Positions 16,005-25,416 of a stretch of DNA of 64,000 nt are shown piece by piece; the stretch's first letter is position 1; each line of letters begins with the position of its first letter. The notes below the pieces were generated by a model. That model saw only the letters and a program-made list of their open reading frames with translations, did not search any database and had not been told where the DNA came from. A program made the position numbers and the translations under genes. The DNA lies in the NCBI GenBank assembly GCA_964501535.1, contig CAZCSV010000001.1:744001-808000 (forward strand). Reading direction: 5' to 3'. The DNA is from FEN-1279 sp964501535. Its GTDB lineage: Bacteria > Bacteroidota > Ignavibacteria > Tepidaquicellales > Tepidaquicellaceae.

Positions 16005-16745
16005 TTAAAAATAATACCCTATCCCCAAGCTTACCTTCAGTCCGTCTATAAATATCTTTGACTCGAATTCCTGCTCGAAAAAGTAAGTTTGCCCGTCCAA
16101 TGTTACGTTGTTCTCGGGAAAGCGGCTCCGGACTTTGTACTTGCCGTCCCTGACTTTCATTTCCATGTTAATGCAAAAATGTTCATCGAGCATGTACTCC
16201 GCCCCGAAAAGCACGTTCAGACTGAACATCGGGCTCTTCGATATCGTGCGCGTTTCCATGCCGGTCATTTTTCTCGTCCTGTCTCCGAAATAAAATCCGA
16301 CTCCCCCTCCGACAAATATGTTTAAATTGCTTACGAATTTCGGAATGTTGAAATATGCGGATAGTTCTACGGGAATCATTTCAAGCGTCTCGGTTACCCT
16401 CACACGCTCATAATCATAATCGTTCTCGAGAATCGTCGAAAGCTGGTCGTCCGTTATCTTTATATATTCTGCCGATATGCCGATGTATATGTCGTCATTG
16501 AATATTCTTTTCCTGACGGAAAATCCGTAGCCGTATCCCCCGTCGAGGTCGACGCTCATATTTTTTTCAATTATACCGGAACTGCCGGGATTTAATAGAA
16601 TGGATGCTGATGAAACATAATTAGCAGACGCCGAGAAAACAAACCCTCTCAGAATATTCGAAGCTGTCCTTGCCTGCGGAAAAATGTCTGTATGTAAACT
16701 CAGAATAAATAATGCAAATAATATTTTAAAATTCCTGAAAATCAT
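16005..16745 (-). CDS. Outer-membrane beta-barrel protein
   Basis: The 246-residue product has a signal peptide ending near residue 25 (DIFPQA) and then alternating amphipathic strands with frequent glycine and aromatic residues (GGYGYGFSV, FVGGGVGFYFG). It finishes on LGIGYYF with a terminal aromatic, typical of outer-membrane barrels inserted by BamA. It resembles the porin-family/OmpW-sized barrels common in Bacteroidota. No specific function can be given. Confidence 0.75.
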   Translation of the reverse strand: MIFRNFKILFALFILSLHTDIFPQARTASNILRGFVFSASANYVSSASILLNPGSSGIIEKNMSVDLDGGYGYGFSVRKRIFNDDIYIGISAEYIKITDDQLSTILENDYDYERVRVTETLEMIPVELSAYFNIPKFVSNLNIFVGGGVGFYFGDRTRKMTGMETRTISKSPMFSLNVLFGAEYMLDEHFCINMEMKVRDGKYKVRSRFPENNVTLDGQTYFFEQEFESKIFIDGLKVSLGIGYYF

Positions 16746-16817
16746 ATGATTAGTTTTACATATGTTCCCGATTATTGATTATATTATTACATGTTACGGA
16801 TAATTTAACGCTGTTCA

Positions 16818-18884
16818 TTAAAGCTCTACGTTGTATTCCTTACCCTGTACTATTATTCTAATTTTTATGTGATTCGATTCATCTGAATTCACAGTCCCCC
16901 AAAGCAATGCAAGCTGCTGCATCTGCACGTCCGGCTTGTATTTTGCCGAAAGCCCGATTACCACTTCCCTGACTTTTAAACTGTGCGCTACGTTCATTAT
17001 TGAATAAAATGCATTGTTGGTCGGTACTACAATCGGTATCACAGGTTTTCCTATTTTTTCTGCTGTATTCACCACTTCACTGAAAAGGTACCGCTCGTCG
17101 GATTCCAAATCATGCTTCACTTCTGTGTTCTGTTTGTCCTTAAATACTCGTGCAATCATCACCACTATTTCGGTTTTTTCCGTATCGGTTTCCTCGATAA
17201 TTCTTTTCAGGTGAGCAAGATTCGACGGGTCTCTCACTGCCACCATAACCCTGTCGCTGAGCTCGCTCTCGATTGCTTCCGGCGTTATCTGGGATTCATC
17301 TTCAAGGTTGAAATGTTCGAGGATTTTTTTGTGATGCTCGCTTTCGTATTCTTCTTCCGAAATCTTCTTTTCCGCCATAGTTCTCTTTTTAACAATATGC
17401 TCCGAAACTACAAACACAATAAAGAATCCTACAGTAAAAAGAGAGCCGGAAATAGTCGCAAGGGGTTTAGTAAGTAAATTAGTCATTGCAGTAAAAAATA
17501 ATGCAGCAAAAATCACTATTAAACCAATCGGAATATGAAAATTCTTAGCATCGATATTTAATGGGACTCGCCATTCCCGCGGTCGTTTATCCTTATACCG
17601 TAAAACCACCATAGCAAACGCTTTGAATGTCAGACTCCAGATAACCCCAAATGCATACGCTTCGCCTAGTAAAACTACATTTCCTCTCGATAAGATAATC
17701 GTTATAATTTGTAAAATTGCAATCAGATTAAGAATGCGGTAAGTTGTTCCGAATCTTTTACTTGGTTTTCTGACCCAATCTGTTAATACTCTGTCTTCGG
17801 CTACCCTGTTCAACACACTGTTTGCCCCTACAATCGCAGTATTACAAGCACCTGATAGAATCAATACCCCGACCACTACTACGAATATATGAACGATTAA
17901 CCTTAACCATTGGGGGCCATAAAGGAACATTGCTATACCGCCAATAAGATTGTCTATATATTGAGGTCTGACATCATCGGGAATCAACATAATACCCAGA
18001 AAGGAAACACTAACGGTTAGAGTAAAACTAAAAACAAAAATTACAGTAACAGTTCTTTTTAAATTCTTTAATTTCGGATACTCGACTTCTCGATAAACCT
18101 GACCAAGAGTTTCAGCTCCGCTTAAAGCAAGTAAGGAATGCCCAAAAGCAATTACCACACTGACCAAACCAATAGATTTTACCCAGTCCATTCCTTTCAG
18201 CCAACCAAATGCCTCATCGCTGAGTTTTAAATCCATTGGAGGGAAATTCGAGAAAAACGGTTCGTTTTTCAATAATAAAGTAACTATACTCCAGATGATA
18301 ATTAGAGCTCCCATAATTCCGGTAATAATAAAAATCTTTAGCGCTTTGCTCGATGATTCCTCGATTCCTTTCACGTTCTCCCACCAGAAAAATAATATTA
18401 TGGCAATTGCAATCATCATAGAAGAGATACTTCTATCGAGTTGAAAATGCACACCCGCACTGAGCAATAATTCATTAATCAAACCTGTTAAATAATGTCC
18501 GGCAGATACAGAACTTATTGGACCCGTTAAAACATAATCGAACATTAAAGCACTTACGGAAATTTTTGCAAACCAATTTCCAAGCGCAAACTTTACTACG
18601 CGGTAAACACCACCCCTTGTAAACAATGGCGAAGATTCCGTATAGAGCGCATTAACAGCCAACGAAAAAAGCATAACAAGAAGTATAAAATATGGAGCTA
18701 TTTTTCCTATGAATTGTTCGGCAATTCCGCCGATGTAGTATGCAGTTGAACCTAAATCCCCTATTACCACTGCTGCAGCTCGCCAGAAGGAGATAAATGT
18801 GAACATTACCGTCGTTAAGACGATAACCTTTGTTGTCTTTGACCCTAATACGCTGCCTTTAGTAAGCGATGAGTCTGTATCCAT
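16818..18884 (-). CDS. APC-family transporter with C-terminal soluble domain
   Basis: The 688-residue protein has about twelve membrane segments (residues of about 15-495) of the amino acid/polyamine transporter superfamily, followed by a cytoplasmic tail of about 180 residues. The tail contains ESELSDRVMVAVRDPSNLAHL and repeated hydrophobic strands (EIVVMIARVF, GKPVIPIVVPT, VREVVIGLSAKY), which fit a universal-stress-protein-like fold that may bind a nucleotide and tune transport. Substrate unknown. It differs strongly from the other APC permease in this window. It is a single gene with ATG start and AT-rich flanks. Confidence 0.85.
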   Translation of the reverse strand: MDTDSSLTKGSVLGSKTTKVIVLTTVMFTFISFWRAAAVVIGDLGSTAYYIGGIAEQFIGKIAPYFILLVMLFSLAVNALYTESSPLFTRGGVYRVVKFALGNWFAKISVSALMFDYVLTGPISSVSAGHYLTGLINELLLSAGVHFQLDRSISSMMIAIAIILFFWWENVKGIEESSSKALKIFIITGIMGALIIIWSIVTLLLKNEPFFSNFPPMDLKLSDEAFGWLKGMDWVKSIGLVSVVIAFGHSLLALSGAETLGQVYREVEYPKLKNLKRTVTVIFVFSFTLTVSVSFLGIMLIPDDVRPQYIDNLIGGIAMFLYGPQWLRLIVHIFVVVVGVLILSGACNTAIVGANSVLNRVAEDRVLTDWVRKPSKRFGTTYRILNLIAILQIITIILSRGNVVLLGEAYAFGVIWSLTFKAFAMVVLRYKDKRPREWRVPLNIDAKNFHIPIGLIVIFAALFFTAMTNLLTKPLATISGSLFTVGFFIVFVVSEHIVKKRTMAEKKISEEEYESEHHKKILEHFNLEDESQITPEAIESELSDRVMVAVRDPSNLAHLKRIIEETDTEKTEIVVMIARVFKDKQNTEVKHDLESDERYLFSEVVNTAEKIGKPVIPIVVPTNNAFYSIMNVAHSLKVREVVIGLSAKYKPDVQMQQLALLWGTVNSDESNHIKIRIIVQGKEYNVEL

Positions 18885-18985
18885 ATATTTTTATTTTCAA
18901 AAACGATTACTATCATAAAAAATCCATTATATATTCAGCAAAAAATATATTTTGCAAATATATAATGGATTCTTTAAAATTTATA

Positions 18986-21163
18986 TTAATTTAACAACCT
19001 GTCTCTGTTATCTTCTATCTCGGCATTATTCTGCAGATTTTGCATCCATTCCTGAACAGCAGTCTGCTGTTTTGACATTAAAAGTTGCTTCCTTATATCA
19101 CTCTGCTTAGCCAAATAATCCGCTTCATTAAATGGTGTAATCCAGTTCACTTTCACAATGAAATATCCCCTGTCCCCTTTTATTGGAGATGAAACCTCAC
19201 CGGCTTTCATTTTGAATATTGCATTCAATACTTTATAATCCAACCCAACTTTCTGGTCGGGTTTAGATATGGATACTGAATCCGCAGTTTCTATATTGTA
19301 TTGAGGATATATAGTCTTCAATGTATTTATATCATTATTCTGAATCTTATTTTTTACCTCATTTGCTGTCTGTAACATTATTTCAAACTTTTTCTTTTGC
19401 TGCAGTTTTGGCTTTATCATCATTGTTTTAACCGAATCAAAATCTTTATATCCTTCAGATATTTTCTGGAAGACCTGATAAACTCCATAGCCACCCTGAA
19501 CTTTAACCGGACCGAACACTTTATCTACACCGTTTTCCAATCCAAACTTTATAATATTAGGATTTTGTCCGGCTCCCGGAACAAAGCCGCCTTTCGATAC
19601 TTCGGGGGTTGTCATACACATCAGATTCACAGACCTTGAAAGCGTGTCAATGATTATCTTTTTACCTGCGTTGCAGGATAAAATAGAACCCTCTCCTCCT
19701 TCAAGTTGTTTCATAAAATCTGATGCTTTCTTTCTTGCAATATCTTTTGTCCTTGCACTTGCGGTAACGGGTTTCTTTAATTCTGCAATTTTGAACTCTT
19801 TTTTCGATTTTCCTTTTACCTTAATTAAATGGAAACCGAATTGAGTTTTAACAGGTCCGATAACATCACCAACTTTACCGTTCATAACCGCATCTTCGAA
19901 TTCCTTTACCATAGCTCCTTTCGTAAACCAACCCAGGTCACCATTATTTTGTTTTGCAGATGGGTCTTCTGAAAGTTCATTTGCTAATTTTTCGAAATCT
20001 TCACCTTTTTTTATTCTCGCAAGAATATCTTCTGTCCTCTTCTTTGATGCTGCCGTATCCGTACCAAAATTAATTAACAAATGTGATGCATTAACAAATG
20101 TGTCATCACCTTCTCTTGAATCAAGCAATTTCACTATTTTATATGCATCCTGGTCAATTATCAGATTTGATACCGAATCTTTTGCAGCATTGAAAAGAAA
20201 GTTTACAATACCTTTACCGAGTGCATTTGGTTTTTGAAATTCCGCGTTAAAAGGTGCAGCTGACTCATCATTTATAATTTTTATAAGGGAAGAATCTTCG
20301 ACAGACGAGTTTTTTAATTGTTTTATATAACCTTCGAGCAGTTTTCTCACATTAACGGAGTCATCGGCAGTTGCCATATCGGGAAATATTAAATATTTAA
20401 ATCTGACAGCTTCATCCTGTTTAAATTCGTCTTTATTATCGTCATAATATTTCTTCATTTCTTCATTAGAAATCTGGAACATATTCGTATCTGTTATAGA
20501 ATTCGGGTCCAATAATATGTAACTGAATCCTACTTTTAAATTTTCATCCTTATACTTTTGAAGTATATCACCTTCAGAAACAGAGACCGATGCGGCGATA
20601 AGAGAATTTAATTTGTTGTCTTGCAATATTTTAATTAAATATTGCTCAATTTCTACCCATTTTTCTTTGTTTTCAGGTGCCTGAATTGCTGCTTGTAAAT
20701 ATTCCGAATGAAAAACCCCAAGGGAATCTACGAAATTGTTTTTTAACCAATCGGGTAGTGTTTCAGGTTCATTATAAACCCAGTTCAAGACTTCCTGGTC
20801 AGTTACTTTAACACCGAGTCTCTGCATCTCCTGTTCCTTAAGAGTTTGTTGAACGATATAATTCCATACCTGCTCTTTTGCTTGTTGATAGCTCTGTTCA
20901 TCCAATTCCTTCCCTTTATTCTGCTCTTTCATCTGTTCGAGTTGTCTCTGAAGAAGGGTTTCGTATTCCTGATACTTTATCTCGACACCATTAACTTTTC
21001 CAAAAACAATTTGTTGATAACCTCTGAGCCCTAAATAATTCATTCCCCATTCAAAAACAATTGTCCCAAGAAACGCAACTATTAGAATAATGATGATGAG
21101 TGGCATTCTATCCCTCATTTTATTCATAATTCCTGTGCTGTGCTTCGTCTTTGGCTTATCCAT
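18986..21163 (-). CDS. PpiD-like membrane-anchored peptidyl-prolyl isomerase
   Basis: The 725-residue product has a basic N-terminus, one membrane anchor at about 20-40 (PLIIIILIVAFLGTIVFEWG), and a SurA/PpiD-type helical chaperone region at about 60-200. A parvulin PpiC domain covers about 357-452, with NASHLLINFG, EDPSAKQNNGDLGWFTKG and GFHLIKVKGK. A further partly degenerate rotamase-like repeat lies C-terminal to it (FGPVKVQGGYGVYQV). The family assists folding of exported outer-membrane proteins at the periplasmic face of the inner membrane. SurA-like layout with a membrane anchor favours PpiD. Confidence 0.9.
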   Translation of the reverse strand: MDKPKTKHSTGIMNKMRDRMPLIIIILIVAFLGTIVFEWGMNYLGLRGYQQIVFGKVNGVEIKYQEYETLLQRQLEQMKEQNKGKELDEQSYQQAKEQVWNYIVQQTLKEQEMQRLGVKVTDQEVLNWVYNEPETLPDWLKNNFVDSLGVFHSEYLQAAIQAPENKEKWVEIEQYLIKILQDNKLNSLIAASVSVSEGDILQKYKDENLKVGFSYILLDPNSITDTNMFQISNEEMKKYYDDNKDEFKQDEAVRFKYLIFPDMATADDSVNVRKLLEGYIKQLKNSSVEDSSLIKIINDESAAPFNAEFQKPNALGKGIVNFLFNAAKDSVSNLIIDQDAYKIVKLLDSREGDDTFVNASHLLINFGTDTAASKKRTEDILARIKKGEDFEKLANELSEDPSAKQNNGDLGWFTKGAMVKEFEDAVMNGKVGDVIGPVKTQFGFHLIKVKGKSKKEFKIAELKKPVTASARTKDIARKKASDFMKQLEGGEGSILSCNAGKKIIIDTLSRSVNLMCMTTPEVSKGGFVPGAGQNPNIIKFGLENGVDKVFGPVKVQGGYGVYQVFQKISEGYKDFDSVKTMMIKPKLQQKKKFEIMLQTANEVKNKIQNNDINTLKTIYPQYNIETADSVSISKPDQKVGLDYKVLNAIFKMKAGEVSSPIKGDRGYFIVKVNWITPFNEADYLAKQSDIRKQLLMSKQQTAVQEWMQNLQNNAEIEDNRDRLLN

Positions 21164-21412
21164 TCGTTTATAAATACTCCTTTATATAAAAAATGATAAA
21201 TTTTGTAAATTTAAACATTAAAATTAAACTTTTTACATTGTAAAATCAATGAATAATGGATTCATATGTTTTATATTTCAATCTTCTAATTGAATATTTC
21301 ATGCCGTTATTTAATACCTCTTATTTTAATACAGTCCATTCGTTCTTTGCATTTTTTTTATTGTTGTTTGTTATTAAAAATTTTTCGAACTTATGGTATA
21401 ATTTTTAAGTTT

Positions 21413-23926
21413 ATGGACCCTAAATATATAAAATTATTTGCATATATTATCCTTGCACTAATAATATTTATTTTTTTCTTTTTATATGTAGAAAAAAATA
21501 AAGAACCAGAAAAAATTCCCGATTATGGTTGGTTTGAACTTCAGAGAGCATATCCTTTTTCTGAAATTCCCTACGATGAAAGAATAAAGTCGGTTGAATA
21601 TGTAAAAAATCACTTGAAACATGATGAGAATTATAAAAACTCGCCCTGGACGCTCGTTGGTCCGACAAATGTTGAAGGTAGAATAACAACAATAGCAATC
21701 GATCCGAACAACCCTCAAATGATATACACCGGCTGTGCCAATGGTGGTGTATGGAAATCAACAAACTTTTGTCAAAGTTGGATAAGCATATTTGATAACC
21801 AGAATACATCATCGATTGGGGCTCTGGCAATTAATCCCCTCTCGACAAATATAATTTACTGCGGGACAGGCGAGCCAAACTCACTTAGAAGCTATTACCC
21901 CGGAACTGGTATTTATAAATCAACAAATTCAGGCGTAAACTGGATATACGTTGGACTGCAGAATACTTACAGCATAGGAAATATTGCCATCAATCCAATT
22001 AATCCGAATGAAGTATATGTTGCTGCACTCGGTTCACTGCGACATAATAATCCTGAACGGGGAATCTATAAAACAACAGATGCCGGCAGTACCTGGACAC
22101 AATCCCTGTTTATTGCAGATTCTGTTGGGGCAATAGATGTAGTAATTGACCCTTCAAATCCTTCCAAAGTATTTGCCGCAATGTGGGAAAGAACAAGAAG
22201 AGAAAATTATATCAAATACGGCGGTCCGAAATCTGCTTTATATGTTACTACAAATTCAGGTCAAAACTGGAGCGTTGTTACTGGAGGATTTCCATCGAAT
22301 ACATCGACACTCGGAAGAATTTCCATGGATATTTCAAATTCAAATCCACAGATAATCTACGCATTAATTGCAAATTCGAATGGATATACTGGCGGGTTAT
22401 ACAAAACTAGTAACGGTGGCAATAACTGGTCTGTTGTTAATTCTTCAGCTGCGGGTTCATCGAACTATGCATGGTTCAACAGAATTTGTAAGGTAAATCC
22501 GACAAATCCCAATCAGGTATTTTGTGGAGGACTTTACATGGAAGTATCCACAAATGGCGGAACTTCATTCCCGACTGTGTTTTCATCGATTCACGTAGAC
22601 CATCATGCAGTTGCTTTTGCACCATCGAATACAAATTTCATTGTAATTGGAAATGACGGAGGAATAGATTATTCAACAAACGGAGGAACAAGTTTTACAG
22701 CAAGTCCGACACTACCTGTTACACAATTTTATGCGGGGGATGTGAGTTATCAAAATTCAAATGTTTTATTGGGAGGAACACAGGATAATTCTTGTATTAT
22801 GACATCAGGAAGTTTAGTATGGAATACCGTAACCGGTGGAGACGGTTTTTATTGCCTAATTGATTATCAAAATCCACAATATATGTATGCATCTTCTCAA
22901 AATGGAGGTATGATGCGTTCGACAAATGGCGGGAGCTCTTTCACTGGAGCAACTTCAGGACTTGACCTTGCATATACAAATTGGAGTACTCCCTGGATAT
23001 TGGATAAAAACAATCCTTCTGTTCTTTACTGTGGAACATATAAAGTTCATAAATCAACTAACAGGGCGGTAAGTTGGACTGTAATAAGTCCCGACCTCGC
23101 AAAGGCACACGTTGTAAACCTCGGAACAATTACAACTGTCGATGTCTCGAAATCAAATCCGAACGTTATTTATGCAGGCACAGATGATGCAAATGTATGG
23201 GTTACGACAAACGGAGGCACGAACTGGAACTTAATAAATTCAGGACTTCCAAACAGATGGGTGACAAGAGTTACAATTCATAATGATTCTGCAAATGTAT
23301 GTTACGTAACACTTTCAGGATACAAAATCGATTCAACAGGTGCACATATATATAGAACAACAAATTACGGAGCAACCTGGCAATCAATAAAAGGAAACCT
23401 TCCCGATGCACCTGTTAATGATATATTGATTGACCCTCTAATCCCAAATAAACTATATATAGGGACAGATTTTGGAGTTATGGTTACAACAGACCTTGGT
23501 CTGAATTGGGCAATAATGGGCGGCGGATTACCGACTAACGTTCCCGTACATGATTTGACACTCCATCCACCCAGCGGGCAGATATTTGCCTGGACTCATG
23601 GCAGAAGCGCTTTCAAGACACAATATGTAACAACGAATATATCAAATATTAATAACCTGGCAGAAGAATTTAAATTATACCAGAATTATCCTAATCCTTT
23701 TAATTCAATGACTAATATCAAGCTTCAAATAAACAATAATGGTTTAGTTAAATTAAAGATATTTGATATCCTAGGAAAAGAGGTTGCAGTTCTGGTTAAT
23801 GAGAGATTGAAGTCAGGAACATATCAGGTCTCGTTTAATGCGGGAAGTTTGGCATCTGGAATTTATTTTTATAAACTAATTGCAGATAATTTCACCGACG
23901 TAAAGAAAATGATTCTATTAAAATAG
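21413..23926 (+). CDS. BNR/sortilin-type beta-propeller protein with T9SS sorting domain
   Basis: The product is 837 residues from the ATG at 21413; the frame also stays open upstream to a TTG at 21290, but that stretch does not look coded. A membrane/signal anchor covers about residues 10-27. Then come many Asp-box-like repeats of the type STNxGxxW (TTDAGSTWTQ, TTNSGQNWSV, TSNGGNNWSV, TTNGGTNWNL), characteristic of VPS10/sialidase-like beta-propellers. The C-terminus is a type IX sorting domain (LYQNYPNPFNSMT, KIFDILGKEVAVLV, terminal KKMILLK). It is probably a surface or secreted glycan- or protein-binding factor; enzymatic activity is not shown. Confidence 0.88.
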   Translation: MDPKYIKLFAYIILALIIFIFFFLYVEKNKEPEKIPDYGWFELQRAYPFSEIPYDERIKSVEYVKNHLKHDENYKNSPWTLVGPTNVEGRITTIAIDPNNPQMIYTGCANGGVWKSTNFCQSWISIFDNQNTSSIGALAINPLSTNIIYCGTGEPNSLRSYYPGTGIYKSTNSGVNWIYVGLQNTYSIGNIAINPINPNEVYVAALGSLRHNNPERGIYKTTDAGSTWTQSLFIADSVGAIDVVIDPSNPSKVFAAMWERTRRENYIKYGGPKSALYVTTNSGQNWSVVTGGFPSNTSTLGRISMDISNSNPQIIYALIANSNGYTGGLYKTSNGGNNWSVVNSSAAGSSNYAWFNRICKVNPTNPNQVFCGGLYMEVSTNGGTSFPTVFSSIHVDHHAVAFAPSNTNFIVIGNDGGIDYSTNGGTSFTASPTLPVTQFYAGDVSYQNSNVLLGGTQDNSCIMTSGSLVWNTVTGGDGFYCLIDYQNPQYMYASSQNGGMMRSTNGGSSFTGATSGLDLAYTNWSTPWILDKNNPSVLYCGTYKVHKSTNRAVSWTVISPDLAKAHVVNLGTITTVDVSKSNPNVIYAGTDDANVWVTTNGGTNWNLINSGLPNRWVTRVTIHNDSANVCYVTLSGYKIDSTGAHIYRTTNYGATWQSIKGNLPDAPVNDILIDPLIPNKLYIGTDFGVMVTTDLGLNWAIMGGGLPTNVPVHDLTLHPPSGQIFAWTHGRSAFKTQYVTTNISNINNLAEEFKLYQNYPNPFNSMTNIKLQINNNGLVKLKIFDILGKEVAVLVNERLKSGTYQVSFNAGSLASGIYFYKLIADNFTDVKKMILLK

Positions 23927-23950
23927 AATTAAGATAATATATATTATTAA

Positions 23951-23999
23951 AAAATGAGAAGAGTTACTCAATACATTTTTGAGTAACTCTTCTCATTTT
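23951..23999. terminator. Bidirectional terminator between convergent genes
   Basis: A perfect 20-base-pair stem (AAAATGAGAAGAGTTACTCA and its complement) closes a 9-base loop. The A-rich left flank and T-rich right end allow it to stop both the BNR-protein transcript and the converging lipoprotein transcript. Confidence 0.92.
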
Positions 24000-24013
24000 A
24001 TGATTATTAAGAA

Positions 24014-25231
24014 TCACGGCGTTATGTTCGGTCCGTCAGTTCTCCAGATTGGATTTCCAAATAATGACCCGGAATTCCCGTTCGGTGAAGCATCATTAAT
24101 GGATAATCCGGAACCTTCACTTAATTTGTAATACAAAACAAGCCCGCTTTCACTTCCGGTCAGGGACCTGTTATAATTATTTGCAATTTCTGCATCAGTT
24201 CTTATAATATTCCAAATTCTGATTTCATCATATCTGCCGTATCCATATTCATTAGCACCGCTGATTCCGCGTGCTATATATAAAGAATTTGTGTTCGGTA
24301 CAAATGTATATGACTGACTTACAGTTCCTATAAGCTGACCGTTTGAATAAAACTTTACAGTACCTGTCGCATGATTATAAGTCATAGCTATATGATACCA
24401 GGAATCATATATAATCGGTAATCTTGCTTTTGCAGTAGTATCTCCGGGTTCAACAAAAGTCCATGCGGTATCATTCTGTGAATATTCAAAATACCAACTG
24501 TTTTGTTTGTCAAGAAATGAAAAGTAATCATAATTTGGAAAACCAAGAATTTTATACCATCCTTCTATGGTAAATGTCCCGTCTAAAATAATGCTGTTAA
24601 TCGAAGTAGAATTTGGAATCTGAGCATAATCACTCGTTCCATCAAACTCGAGACAGTAATTCGACATTACCGGTGAATAAGAAACAGTTATACCCCATGA
24701 TTTAATTACTCCGGTTCTGTAACTTCCCGAATTCGTTATTCTCAAAATATATGAGCCTTCAGGTTGTAAATCTTTGAAAGCACTTAATGAATTTTCTGGC
24801 TGAAAAATCCCTGTAAATGGCGATGTTGCGGTACGTATAGGGTCTGAGGAGGAATCACTTAAAACCGTATGGATAAAATTGTTATTAGGTCCACCATTAT
24901 TCAATGTATCAATCACTCTTACTGTATCACCCTGATGAATTAAATCAAATTTCAATTGCGAAGCATCAACGCCTTCAATATTGTCCAGTATAAGATTAAC
25001 ATTTTTAATATAATTAGTAGGAAAATCCAATGGAGGAATTATAACATTCATAGTATCATCTGTAACTCCGGGACCTATTGTGATATTTAAGCCACTCCTG
25101 TATTGGCTGGTCCATGTACTGCTGGTTGTTGTCCCTCCGGTTGTTGAAGCGGGATTGTCATCTTTATTGCAGGAATAAAAAAATATTGAAACTATAAAAA
25201 CCGAAACAGTAAAACAGAATAACTTTTTCAT
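24014..25231 (-). CDS. Lipoprotein with P-domain and LamG-like domain
   Basis: The 405-residue product starts with a lipoprotein signal whose lipobox is FYSC (Cys at about 21). Residues of about 45-190 match a proprotein-convertase P-domain (FTGIFQPENSLSAFKDL, ILRITNSG, IKSWGITVSY). Residues of about 195-395 form a concanavalin/LamG sandwich (LEFDGTSDYAQIP, GTFTIEGWYKI, WYHIAMTYNHATGTVKFYSNG, YDEIRIWNIIRTDAEI). Both domains usually bind or stabilise glycans or proteins at the cell surface. No enzymatic domain is present. It may work with the neighbouring subtilase on the same strand. Confidence 0.85.
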   Translation of the reverse strand: MKKLFCFTVSVFIVSIFFYSCNKDDNPASTTGGTTTSSTWTSQYRSGLNITIGPGVTDDTMNVIIPPLDFPTNYIKNVNLILDNIEGVDASQLKFDLIHQGDTVRVIDTLNNGGPNNNFIHTVLSDSSSDPIRTATSPFTGIFQPENSLSAFKDLQPEGSYILRITNSGSYRTGVIKSWGITVSYSPVMSNYCLEFDGTSDYAQIPNSTSINSIILDGTFTIEGWYKILGFPNYDYFSFLDKQNSWYFEYSQNDTAWTFVEPGDTTAKARLPIIYDSWYHIAMTYNHATGTVKFYSNGQLIGTVSQSYTFVPNTNSLYIARGISGANEYGYGRYDEIRIWNIIRTDAEIANNYNRSLTGSESGLVLYYKLSEGSGLSINDASPNGNSGSLFGNPIWRTDGPNITP

Positions 25232-25416
25232 ATGCTTTTATAATTTATTTTAAAAGAAAAATCTTTATAATATTTACAAGTTAATATATTTTTCCAAGAA
25301 AAGAATTACAAAAACTTAGTGCTCCTCACTTCCCATAAATAATGAGGAGCATTATAAAAACACTAATCTATAGAACTAATTATCTACATTAAAAACTAAA
25401 TTGCTAATTGAATCAT

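Noticed and set aside
21290..21412. Upstream extension of the BNR-repeat protein from a TTG
   Set aside because: The extra 41 residues give no sensible signal peptide, while the ATG at 21413 starts a normal hydrophobic anchor.
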